A DNA stretch of 6,559 bases from Bacteroidota bacterium (GCA_004322375.1 SCUC01000091.1:1-6559); one strand, 5' to 3'; positions 1 through 6,471 are shown, counted from the stretch's first letter. Numbers and translations are program-made. The notes: generated by a model not told the origin, from the letters alone.

Positions 1-850
1 CTTCCGATTTATACGAAGTGCGCGCATGAACTGTTTGGGAAAAGGTTTCATCTATCCCGGCAAGGAGAACGAAAATTTCTGCGTCGGATGCTTTGAATTG
101 TTCTTCCGTAACTCCCCATAACGGACTTGCTTCATCAATCGGGTGAACGATGACCCAATGCAGAGGCATGAACGTTACCTTGCTCCGCTCTAACGATAAC
201 GTATAAAATTCGCGAACGCGTTTTCCTTCTTTCACTTCAAACCTGCCGAGGGAAACCGTTGGCTGAACTTCAATTATCTGGCTGCTTCGCTCATTGGCGA
301 TGCGAAACATGAACGCGGCGCCATTGTTGAACGGCGCAATCACCCCCTGTTCGCTGAAGATGATTTTCGCCTGCGGCCTGGAAAAGCGGGCGAAGAGAAT
401 TCCCGTTATCAGCGCAAAGCCGAGCAAGCCGAATAACGCCTCGATGGAAACAAGCATGTTCGCTCCGAATCCTTTCGGACTGATAGCGCCGTACCCGATA
501 GTTGCCAGGGTCTGCACGCTAAAGAAAAATGTTTCCGCCAAGCGTTCTGCGGTTGTCGTTCCATCAACGCCGAATAATGCTTCCTCTCCTAACATCAAGT
601 AGAGCGAGGCGAAAAAGATATTAACGACAAAATAATAGAGAACGACCAGCGCAATGAATTTTGTCCATGAAATTGTGAGAAGCCAATGGTAAGCGTTTTG
701 CGTTCGCCAGAAGGGAAGCCCTGTTCGCTCCACGTTAAAGCTGCCGTCGCGGTTGAGAAACCGTTGCTGGCTTTGCTGCGTAACGCGCGAGCCTAATCCA
801 AGGTCTCTGTTGATGTCGTTATTTTTTATGGTAGATTTTTTATCGGGCAT
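1..850 (-). CDS. Inward-rectifier-type potassium channel (KirBac family), 3' end outside the window
   Basis: This is a K+ channel subunit expected to form a tetramer in the inner membrane. Reading from the ATG at 850, 283 codons are open to the window edge. Visible in order: a polar N-terminus (1-48), an amphipathic slide-helix segment with W56 and SW at 61-62, outer helix M1 (about 64-87), a pore helix (FFFSVQTLA, 108-116), the selectivity filter TIGYG (117-121), inner helix M2 (about 131-154) ending in ARFSRP (154-159), and then the cytoplasmic immunoglobulin-like Kir domain. That domain carries family hallmarks such as MFRIANERSSQIIE, HPIDEASPLWG and QTVHARTSY. Order and spacing match KirBac channels closely; probably only the last few tens of residues are missing. 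By alignment with Kir2.1, the M2 rectification-control position is F145 (hydrophobic, as in KirBac proteins), so strong polyamine block is not expected (inference). The Shine-Dalgarno is weak (TTAGG just before ATG). The upstream region is entirely an inverted-repeat element. Confidence 0.95.
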   Translation of the reverse strand, partial: MPDKKSTIKNNDINRDLGLGSRVTQQSQQRFLNRDGSFNVERTGLPFWRTQNAYHWLLTISWTKFIALVVLYYFVVNIFFASLYLMLGEEALFGVDGTTTAERLAETFFFSVQTLATIGYGAISPKGFGANMLVSIEALFGLLGFALITGILFARFSRPQAKIIFSEQGVIAPFNNGAAFMFRIANERSSQIIEVQPTVSLGRFEVKEGKRVREFYTLSLERSKVTFMPLHWVIVHPIDEASPLWGVTEEQFKASDAEIFVLLAGIDETFSQTVHARTSYKSE

Positions 851-855
851 AACCT

Positions 856-1036
856 AATTGTCTGAATCACGGATTATGGAGATTACACCGATTTCACGGA
901 ATGAGAAAATGTATCTGTGAATATAGGTGCTGTTTCAGTGGCATTTGTGGTTAAGGATTGAACAAATTACGCGAACTGCACGGAATTAAAATCCGTGAAA
1001 TCTTGAAATCTGTGTAAATCCGTGATTCAGACAATT
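856..1036. repeat. Inverted-repeat element, 181 bp, perfect 20-bp ends
   Basis: Positions 856-875 are the exact reverse complement of 1017-1036. Inside these arms the similarity continues imperfectly: both arms carry degenerate copies of a TTTCACGGA-like word and of 'gattacac/tttacacag'. The internal part (about 900-985) is unrelated and AT-rich, with no ORF of note. The element begins 6 bp from the channel start codon and ends 9 bp from the stop codon of the DUF1684 gene, so it fills the spacer. Repeats built from ATCACGGATT / TTTCACGGATTT words are familiar in intergenic DNA of Bacteroidota and related phyla (recalled knowledge, not searched here). It could be a remnant MITE-like element or a structured spacer. 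No transposase and no clear target-site duplication is seen. Confidence 0.8.
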
Positions 1037-1045
1037 TCAATTCCC

Positions 1046-1978
1046 TCAGAAATGTTCTTCATACATCTTCTCCCCTGCTTCCACGCGAACGGCGAGATGG
1101 TTTTGCCGCGGCGGAATGGGGCAAGTGGCAAAGGGAGTGAAAACACAGGGCCAATTATATGCTTTATTGAAATCCAAAATTACCTTGCCGTTTGCATCGG
1201 GGAAACCGGAATAGAGCTGTCTTCCGTTGCCGTAGGTTTCCTTTCCGCTTGTCTCATCGGTGAACATGATGAAAAACTCCTTATCGCCGGGCGTTTCGAT
1301 GATGACGTCAAGCCGGTACTGCTTGCCGTCAACTTCAAACGCAAGCGCGCCGGGACAGGAATCGTTCGAGGTTGTTCCCACCTGATTGAGTATTGCCAGC
1401 TTTTTTGCAGGAGTGTAGGGTTCAAACGTCGCTTCCACTCTCCATTTCTCTGCGACCGGAAAATACTCCAAGCCCTTGAAGTTCATTCGCGCCGGGCTTT
1501 CTTTATCCTTCAAGCGAACGCCGTACTGCTCTCCCCGCTTAATCACGTAAAAGAGCAGCGTGTTCAGCTTTAAGATGGTCGGGTCGGTTTTGCCTTCTCC
1601 ATCCGAGAGAATCGGCATGGCAGTTACAACGGAATCGTTGCAGAAAATTCCTGCTTCCCGTTCTGCCGTTATACGAAGAGCGCCTTTCTCAAAGAAAATA
1701 GAGCCTGCAACACCGAGCGATTTTCCCGGAGGAAAAACAATCTCGTTCGTCGTATCGCTTCCGAATTTGTTCTCGCCTTCCTTCAGCCAGAACAACCCGA
1801 TGAGAGTAAGCCAGCCATCTTCGCGCTGCAACCGAGTTGAACGCTCCTGCTGCCATTGCTGGATTTCTTTCTGATAGGCTTGGATGTCAAGTTTCTTTTC
1901 CGGCTTGGTGCAGCCGGCGAGCAAAATACTCGCAGCGAAAGCAAGTACGAAAACAATTTTGTTTGTTATAGTGTTCAT
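1046..1978 (-). CDS. DUF1684 family lipoprotein
   Basis: A 310-residue protein of unknown biochemical function. The N-terminus is a lipoprotein signal peptide: K7, a hydrophobic core (8-19) and the lipobox LAGC with C23 as the predicted lipidated residue; T24 follows, so there is no Asp retention signal. The mature part matches the DUF1684 family: EDGWLTLIGLFWLKEGEN at 53-70 near the N-terminus and the signature YNWPCVFTPFATCPIPP at 274-290, followed by NHLAVRVEAGEK. The length is usual for the family. The start at 1978 is chosen because it gives the complete signal peptide. The leader just upstream is an A-run (T9 on the plus strand, 1981-1989) with no Shine-Dalgarno, a leader type common in Bacteroidota. 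It lies 195 bp upstream of the K+ channel gene on the same strand, but a repeat element separates them, so an operon is uncertain. Family assignment is firm; the function is unknown. Confidence 0.93.
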   Translation of the reverse strand: MNTITNKIVFVLAFAASILLAGCTKPEKKLDIQAYQKEIQQWQQERSTRLQREDGWLTLIGLFWLKEGENKFGSDTTNEIVFPPGKSLGVAGSIFFEKGALRITAEREAGIFCNDSVVTAMPILSDGEGKTDPTILKLNTLLFYVIKRGEQYGVRLKDKESPARMNFKGLEYFPVAEKWRVEATFEPYTPAKKLAILNQVGTTSNDSCPGALAFEVDGKQYRLDVIIETPGDKEFFIMFTDETSGKETYGNGRQLYSGFPDANGKVILDFNKAYNWPCVFTPFATCPIPPRQNHLAVRVEAGEKMYEEHF

Positions 1979-2392
1979 AGTTTTTTTTTATTAAATGAAA
2001 AACAAAACTGATTAGTGATGGGTTTCAGAAACTGTCCCAATAGGTCATAGTGAACCACCGATTATCGTAATTGCGAAAGTTTCTTCCACTTTGAACAATT
2101 GGTTCTATATTTCTTTCTCGATAATCGCCCGCATCCGTTGAACCTACCGAACTCATCCCCAACCCCTTCTCTTACAAAGAGAAGGGGCTGATCAATGCCA
2201 GGATGCGGAAAGTCCCTCTCTTTGTAAGAGAGGGATTTAGGGTGAGTTAGAGCCATGAAAACATATCTTTCGGTTATAGTTGAAACAGTTGTATTTCTTC
2301 GTTTTATTAAAGCGTTTTCGGACTACTACTCATCCCCATCGCAGAGTAGTATTCGTATTCTCTTTTAAAGCTTTTAATAGATTGGTGACCCG
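1979..2392. other. Gene-poor spacer between two minus-strand units
   Basis: This 414-bp stretch has no credible gene. It contains an A-rich leader for the DUF1684 gene at its left end, a composite palindromic repeat at 2150-2248, and a hairpin with an 8-bp perfect stem at 2324-2331/2344-2351 (TACTACTC and GAGTAGTA, 12-nt loop). The hairpin could end transcription of the unit to its right, but no T-run follows it on the minus strand. The remaining sequence is AT-rich and unremarkable. A 64-codon ORF across the palindromic repeat is translated repeat, not a gene. Confidence 0.6.
2150..2248. repeat. Composite palindromic repeat with two internal hairpins
   Basis: The outer ends (AACTCAT... from 2150 and ...GGTGAGTT to 2248) are imperfect inverted copies of each other over about 37 bp. 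Each arm is itself a hairpin: 2163-2187 has an 11-bp stem (CCCCTTCTCTT) with a 3-nt loop ACA, and 2214-2234 has a 9-bp stem (CCCTCTCTT) with loop TGT. The two hairpins are linked by about 26 bp. This resembles REP/BIME-type or MITE-type intergenic repeats with words such as 'CTCACCCTAAATCCCTCTC', which are widespread in bacterial genomes (recalled, not searched). A folded transcript would make two strong stem-loops on either strand. Confidence 0.8.
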
Positions 2393-2464
2393 CTAATACT
2401 GCCATGCATCATTCAAATTCCGAAAGAACCTTTTCCAATCATCATACGTAAATCTGCCTTTCAT
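2393..2464 (-). CDS. Possible 23-residue small protein overlapping the upstream stop (ATGA)
   Basis: A short ORF whose ATG overlaps the TGA stop of the 132-residue membrane protein gene, giving an ATGA junction at 2461-2464. The product reads MKGRFTYDDWKRFFRNLNDAWQ plus Y, rich in aromatic and charged residues, with a possible amphipathic helix (about residues 7-21). There is no signal peptide and no membrane segment. The overlap would allow translational coupling by terminating ribosomes; an own Shine-Dalgarno is not evident. I do not recognise a family. It could be a real coupled microprotein, the remnant of a longer lost gene, or chance. The aromatic/charged pattern and the exact overlap are the only support. 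Confidence 0.35.
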   Translation of the reverse strand: MKGRFTYDDWKRFFRNLNDAWQY

Positions 2465-2859
2465 TCATGCTTCAATTGTTTCCGCAACTCCATCCCCTTC
2501 ACAATCACATAGGCAAGCAACGCGAAAATGAAAAAGACCAACAGCATCCATGCAACGCTTTGCATCGTGCCGATGACTGTTCGATACAGCTCAAGCACCC
2601 ATCGTTCCATGGTGAGCTCTAAAATGACGCTCTTCTCGGTCTGGGGAGTGATGTACCGCTCCAAATCCCATATCCGCACGCCGCCGGAGATGCCAACGAC
2701 ATAAATCGCAAAGAGAATATATTTGCTCCATGCAATATAAATTTCTTCCGAAATCAATCGCTGTAAAATGCTGTTCACGGGTTTTTGAAACACCTTTGCC
2801 AGGACATAACAAACGACAAAAGAAAGAACGAAATTAATGATAAGCAGAAGAATAAACAT
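2461..2859 (-). CDS. Hypothetical membrane protein with three predicted helices
   Basis: A 132-residue protein with no family I can name. Three hydrophobic segments are visible: 2-21, 47-61 and 102-120. Between the first two lies a positively charged and amphipathic stretch (FQKPVNSILQRLISEE, 24-39). Between the second and third lies a longer polar region with RIWDLERYI (62-70) and ELTMERWVLELYRTVIG (81-97). The C-terminus is basic and probably cytoplasmic (ELRKQLKHE). The start at 2859 is well supported: AAGGAAAG lies 5 nt upstream of the ATG, and a Bacteroidota-like promoter lies just beyond. The stop overlaps a possible 23-codon ORF. It is divergently oriented from the large propeller-amidohydrolase gene, with 354 bp between the starts. 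Coding character (clean N-terminal helix, good ribosome site, balanced composition) makes it a real gene; function is unknown. Confidence 0.82.
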   Translation of the reverse strand: MFILLLIINFVLSFVVCYVLAKVFQKPVNSILQRLISEEIYIAWSKYILFAIYVVGISGGVRIWDLERYITPQTEKSVILELTMERWVLELYRTVIGTMQSVAWMLLVFFIFALLAYVIVKGMELRKQLKHE

Positions 2860-2864
2860 GGTTT

Positions 2865-2872
2865 CTTTCCTT
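2865..2872 (-). promoter_or_regulatory. Shine-Dalgarno site of the three-helix membrane protein
   Basis: On the minus strand AAGGAAAG lies 5 nt before the ATG at 2859. It fixes this start and contrasts with the DUF1684 gene, which has only an A-run. Confidence 0.65.
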
Positions 2873-2884
2873 TTTTTGGTTATG

Positions 2885-2915
2885 CAAGTGTACGAAAATT
2901 TGGGGTGAGGTACAA
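2885..2915 (-). promoter_or_regulatory. Candidate Bacteroidota-type promoter for the membrane protein gene
   Basis: On the minus strand TTG (2915-2913) is followed after exactly 20 nt by TACACTTG (2892-2885), close to the Bacteroidota primary-sigma consensus TTTG-N19/20-TAnnTTTG. It would place the transcript start about 15-20 nt before the ribosome binding site. The upstream edge lies 6 bp from the heptamer repeat array. Motif-only prediction. Confidence 0.35.
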
Positions 2916-2921
2916 GATTAA

Positions 2922-3057
2922 GGATGCGGGATGTAGGATGCGGGATATGGGATGTGGAATGCGGGATGTAGGATGCAGGATGTAGGATGCAAGATGCAAG
3001 ATGCAGGATGTGGGATGCTGGATGACACAGGATACTGAATACTGAACACTGACTACT
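2922..3057. repeat. Degenerate heptamer tandem array (GGATGYR-like)
   Basis: Fifteen consecutive 7-bp units run without a gap from 2922 to 3026: GGATGCG, GGATGTA, GGATGCG, GGATATG, GGATGTG, GAATGCG, GGATGTA, GGATGCA, GGATGTA, GGATGCA, AGATGCA twice, GGATGTG, GGATGCT, GGATGAC. After a 3-bp interruption (ACA) four more heptamers of a related but different type follow at 3030-3057: GGATACT, GAATACT, GAACACT, GACTACT. Unit length is strictly kept while the sequence drifts. Heptanucleotide tandem repeats (STRR) are known in filamentous cyanobacteria and similar arrays occur in other bacteria; their role is not established. Confidence 0.93.
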
Positions 3058-3148
3058 CCGTCAGTGAAAACAGTCAAAAATAGACATTCGTTCCTATGCA
3101 GATGAAAAAAACAATGTGGCAATGCTTCAATCGAATATCGTCAATGCT

Positions 3149-3180
3149 TTTGCATCCTTCCTCCATTCTACTTATCTTTT
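3149..3180 (+). promoter_or_regulatory. Candidate Bacteroidota-type promoter for the propeller-amidohydrolase gene
   Basis: TTTG (3149-3152) is followed after 20 nt by TATCTTTT (3173-3180), matching TTTG-N19/20-TAnnTTTG in all but the last base. The predicted transcript would have a leader of roughly 25-30 nt that includes the AAGGA ribosome site. The same bases read as a poor sigma-70 site (TTGCAT, 17 bp, TATCTT). Motif-only prediction. Confidence 0.4.
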
Positions 3181-3200
3181 ACGGCAGTTTTTTCAACATA

Positions 3201-3205
3201 AAGGA
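3201..3205 (+). promoter_or_regulatory. Shine-Dalgarno site of the propeller-amidohydrolase gene
   Basis: AAGGA lies 8 nt before the ATG at 3214. Together with the signal peptide that begins directly at this ATG, it fixes the start. Confidence 0.65.
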
Positions 3206-3213
3206 TTATTTCA

Positions 3214-6200
3214 ATGCCCCGCTCTTTTATTCTAGTTCTCGCGATACTTTTTACCATTTCATTAGCTGGCGCGCAAGTTGCCAAGCCCGATACTCTCATC
3301 AAACCCGACACTACTTCTAAGGTAGATACCACAAAGAAGGATAACGGAAAAAAGGAGGAAAAGTGGGATGTCAACGCCAAGCATGGTCCCGCGTCCGATA
3401 TTGAATTCGATACGGATGAAGGAACATGGATTGCCGTTGATGTAAGTCCCGACGGCAAGCAGCTCGTTTTTGATTTGCTCGGCGATATTTATATCATGCC
3501 GATAACGGGAGGAACTGCAACGCTGCTCGCGGGTGGTCCCGCGTATGAAGTACAGCCGCGGTTCAGTCCCGACGGTAAGAAGCTTTCGTTCACCAGTGAC
3601 CGCGACGGGTGCGATAACATCTGGATTACAGACATAGACGGGAAGAATCCGAAACAGCTTACCAAAGAAAAAGACCGCCAAACCAATAATGCAGTCTGGT
3701 CGAAGGACGGGCAATACCTTGTCGCGCGAAAACATTACCGCAACACGCGTTCACTCGGCGCAGGTGAAATGTGGATGTATCACATCGGCGGCGGCGATGG
3801 GCTGCAACTGACGAAGCGGCGCAACTGGGAACAAGACGCAGGCGAGCCATCACTCTCTCCCGACGGACGATATTTATATTATAGTGAAGACGTGAGCGGT
3901 GGTGGCGGGTTCCAATACAACAAAGACCCGTACGGCGTTATCTACGTTATCCAACGCTTAGATATGGAGCGCGGAAAAACCGAACGGTTTATCAACGGAC
4001 AGGGCGGCTCGTGCAGACCGCAAGTTTCTCCTGATGGAAAAACGATTGCCTTCGTGCGCCGTGTTCGGTTGCAATCGGTGTTGTACCTTTATGACATTGA
4101 GTCAGGAAAAGAGACTCCTATCTATGATAACTTAAATCGCGACGCGCAAGAAACATGGGCGCTCTTTGGCGTGCATCCGGGATTCTCCTGGACTCCCGAT
4201 GGCAAGAATATCGTCATCTCCGCAAAAGGAAAAATCTGGAGCATCAACATTCAAACCAAAGAAGCGACGCAAATTCCGTTCAACGTTCATGTGAAGCAAA
4301 CCATTACTCAAGCGGTACGTTTCCCGCAGGAGGTCTCTCCTGAACAATTTGATGTGAAGATGCTCCGGTGGGCAACAGTCTCCCCCGATAAAAAATCCGT
4401 TGTGTATGGCGCAATAGGGAAACTCTGGATGCGTTCATTGCCTGAGGGAACGCCAAAACGATTGACGAACGATGATACGAGATTTGAATTATTTCCTGCT
4501 TTCTCTCCCGACGGGAAATGGATTACCTACACAACATGGAATGACGTGGAAAAAGGAGCGGTCTGGAAAATAAAAACTGACGGCAAAAGCCAAACGCGGT
4601 TAACGACAAGAACCGGACATTATGCCGAGCCTTCATTCTCGCCCGATGGAAAAAAGATTGTGTTCCGGCGAACCGGTGGTGATAACCTTCGCGGCGATAC
4701 CTATTCGAGCGAGCGGGGTATTTACTGGCTTCCGTCCGATGGCGGAACGGCTATGCTCATCACGGAAGAAGGCTCCAACCCGGTGTTTAATAAATCGGGT
4801 GAACGGATTTTCTTGCAATCAGGTGAAGGAGATAAATCTGCGCTCATCAGCGTCGGCATGAAAGGCGAAGAACGCCGCGTGCATCTCACCTCCGATAATG
4901 CCGACGTGATTGTCCAATCGCCGGATGAAAAGTGGATTGCCCTTGTGGAACGGTTCAATGCGTATATAGCTGTATTTCCAAAAATAGGTCAACCTGTAAG
5001 CATCGGACCAAATACGTCCGAATATCCAATCAAAAAAATATCACGCGATGCGGGAACATATCCCAACTGGTCTGCGGATAGTAAAACATTATACTGGACA
5101 CTCGGTCCGGAACTGTTCACTCGCGACCTGACAAACACATTTAAGTTTGTCGAGGGAGCGAAAGACAGCGTACAGGAAAAACCGGACACGGTTGGAATAA
5201 ACATCGGCTTCTCGTACCCGACCGATGTACCGAACGGTTCACTTGCCTTAACAGGCGCGATAGTTATCACATCGAAAGGGGATGAAGTAATCTCGAACGC
5301 TACAATTCTCATCGAGAAAAATCGAATCAAAGAAATTGGCGCGGCTTCCGGCGTAACCATACCGGCAGGAGTTCAGACAATTGATGTAAACGGAAAATAT
5401 ATCATGCCGGGCATGATTGACGTTCACGCGCATATCGGCACGGCAAGCAGCGGAATAACAGCGCAAACGCATTGGCAATATTATACCAATCTTGCCTTTG
5501 GCGTTACGACTACGCACGACCCATCCAACGGAACGGAGATGGTGTTTTATCATTCGGAAATGCAAAAAGCCGGGATGTTAGTAGGACCGCGTATTTACTC
5601 AACAGGAGCGATTCTGTATGGCGCGGAAGCTCCGTTCAAAGCGATTGTCAATAGTCTCGACGATGCAAAATCGCACCTGAGAAGGCTGAAGGCAGTCGGA
5701 GCGTTTTCCGTGAAAAGCTACAACCAGCCGCGGCGCGAACAACGACAGCAAATTATCGAAGCGGCGCGCGAGCTCAAGATGATGGTCGTGCCGGAAGGCG
5801 GCTCTACCTTTTTCTGGAATATGTCAATGATTCTGGATGGGCATACAGGAATTGAACACTCGCTTCCTGTTTCTCCTCTCTACAAAGATGCGACAACGCT
5901 GCTTTCAAAAAGCGAAACATATTATACGCCAACATTGATTGTCAGCTACGGCGGATTGTGGGGAGAAAATTACTGGTACATGAAAACCAACGTGTGGGAA
6001 AATGAACGCCTGCTTCGCTTCACGCCGCGCGAAATAATTGACGCCCGCTCGCGCAGACGCATGATGGCTGCCGAAGACGATTGGAATTATATCGAAAATG
6101 CAAAAGCGGCTAACGTTGCGGCAAAAGCGGGAGCAAAAGTTTGTCTTGGCGCGCACGGGCAGCTGCAAGGACTCGGCGCGCACTGGGAGCTCTGGATGTT

Positions 6201-6468
6201 CGTGCAAGGAGGCATGACCCCTATCGAAGCCATCCGATGCGCGACAATCAATGGCGCGACCTATCTCGGATTAGATAAGGACATTGGCTCACTCGAACCG
6301 GGCAAGCTTGCAGACTTCATCGTGCTTGATAAAAACCCGTTAGATGACATTCGCAACAGTGAAGCTATCCGCTACGTTATGCTCAACGGCAGGCTGTATG
6401 ACGGCCAGACAATGGATGAAACCGGCAACCACCCGAAACCGCGCGGCAAGTTCTGGTGGGAAGAATAA
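3214..6468 (+). CDS. Secreted TolB/PD40 propeller-amidohydrolase fusion protein
   Basis: A 1084-residue exported protein. Residues 1-20 form a Sec signal peptide (R3, hydrophobic 5-17, cleavage likely after AGA20); Q21 follows and there is no lipobox. A K/D/T-rich linker (22-50) leads to about twelve PD40-type repeats, seen as SPDGK-like turns at residues 78, 118, 163, 215, 272, 327, 390, 431, 476, 526, 569 and 620, enough for two six-bladed beta-propellers. From about 675 a metal-dependent amidohydrolase domain begins: the small beta-sandwich (GSLALTGAIVI...), PGMIDVHAH with H738 and H740, K834 (in SVKSYN), E861 (in VPEGGS), H877 and H882 (in GHTGIEH), GAHG with H981, and HWEL (H990, E992), ending in GSLEPGKLADFIVLD typical of the superfamily. 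The substrate is unknown; hydrolysis of a cyclic amide or peptide-like compound in the periplasm is plausible. It is complete, transcribed alone as far as visible, and flanked by heptamer arrays. Architecture is firm, activity is not. Confidence 0.95.
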   Translation: MPRSFILVLAILFTISLAGAQVAKPDTLIKPDTTSKVDTTKKDNGKKEEKWDVNAKHGPASDIEFDTDEGTWIAVDVSPDGKQLVFDLLGDIYIMPITGGTATLLAGGPAYEVQPRFSPDGKKLSFTSDRDGCDNIWITDIDGKNPKQLTKEKDRQTNNAVWSKDGQYLVARKHYRNTRSLGAGEMWMYHIGGGDGLQLTKRRNWEQDAGEPSLSPDGRYLYYSEDVSGGGGFQYNKDPYGVIYVIQRLDMERGKTERFINGQGGSCRPQVSPDGKTIAFVRRVRLQSVLYLYDIESGKETPIYDNLNRDAQETWALFGVHPGFSWTPDGKNIVISAKGKIWSINIQTKEATQIPFNVHVKQTITQAVRFPQEVSPEQFDVKMLRWATVSPDKKSVVYGAIGKLWMRSLPEGTPKRLTNDDTRFELFPAFSPDGKWITYTTWNDVEKGAVWKIKTDGKSQTRLTTRTGHYAEPSFSPDGKKIVFRRTGGDNLRGDTYSSERGIYWLPSDGGTAMLITEEGSNPVFNKSGERIFLQSGEGDKSALISVGMKGEERRVHLTSDNADVIVQSPDEKWIALVERFNAYIAVFPKIGQPVSIGPNTSEYPIKKISRDAGTYPNWSADSKTLYWTLGPELFTRDLTNTFKFVEGAKDSVQEKPDTVGINIGFSYPTDVPNGSLALTGAIVITSKGDEVISNATILIEKNRIKEIGAASGVTIPAGVQTIDVNGKYIMPGMIDVHAHIGTASSGITAQTHWQYYTNLAFGVTTTHDPSNGTEMVFYHSEMQKAGMLVGPRIYSTGAILYGAEAPFKAIVNSLDDAKSHLRRLKAVGAFSVKSYNQPRREQRQQIIEAARELKMMVVPEGGSTFFWNMSMILDGHTGIEHSLPVSPLYKDATTLLSKSETYYTPTLIVSYGGLWGENYWYMKTNVWENERLLRFTPREIIDARSRRRMMAAEDDWNYIENAKAANVAAKAGAKVCLGAHGQLQGLGAHWELWMFVQGGMTPIEAIRCATINGATYLGLDKDIGSLEPGKLADFIVLDKNPLDDIRNSEAIRYVMLNGRLYDGQTMDETGNHPKPRGKFWWEE

Positions 6469-6471
6469 TTT

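Larger units (their letters stand above)
2860..3213. other. Divergent intergenic region with repeat array and two candidate promoters
   Basis: This 354-bp spacer separates a minus-strand membrane protein gene from the plus-strand propeller-amidohydrolase gene. It holds a candidate promoter at each side and a 7-bp tandem array in the middle. Positions 3058-3148 show nothing I can name. Short ORFs across the array on both strands are translated repeats. Confidence 0.7.

Noticed and set aside
294..602. 102-codon plus-strand open frame
   Set aside because: Antisense shadow of the K+ channel gene, whose pore and cytoplasmic motifs are unmistakable.
1022..1573. 183-codon open frame on the plus strand
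   Set aside because: It lies antisense to the DUF1684 gene, starts inside the inverted repeat, and has no family features; the minus-strand frame has a lipobox and family signatures.
2062..2256. 64-codon minus-strand open frame
   Set aside because: Its N-terminal half is direct translation of the palindromic repeat (LTHPKSLSYKERD-like), a known source of spurious ORFs.
2255..2368. 37-codon plus-strand frame after the palindromic repeat (MKTYLSVIVETVVF)
   Set aside because: No ribosome site, no recognisable features, and it runs through the 2324-2351 hairpin; likely chance.
2922..3057. CRISPR-like array
   Set aside because: Units are 7 bp, contiguous and without spacers; no cas gene is present.
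2785..3122. Two open frames of 66 (plus) and 80 (minus) codons across the heptamer array
   Set aside because: Their seven-residue periodic content (MRDMGC, ILHPTSR) is only the translation of the 7-bp repeats.
3262..3735. 157-codon minus-strand open frame inside the propeller gene
   Set aside because: Antisense shadow; the plus strand shows a signal peptide and regular SPDGK repeats in frame.
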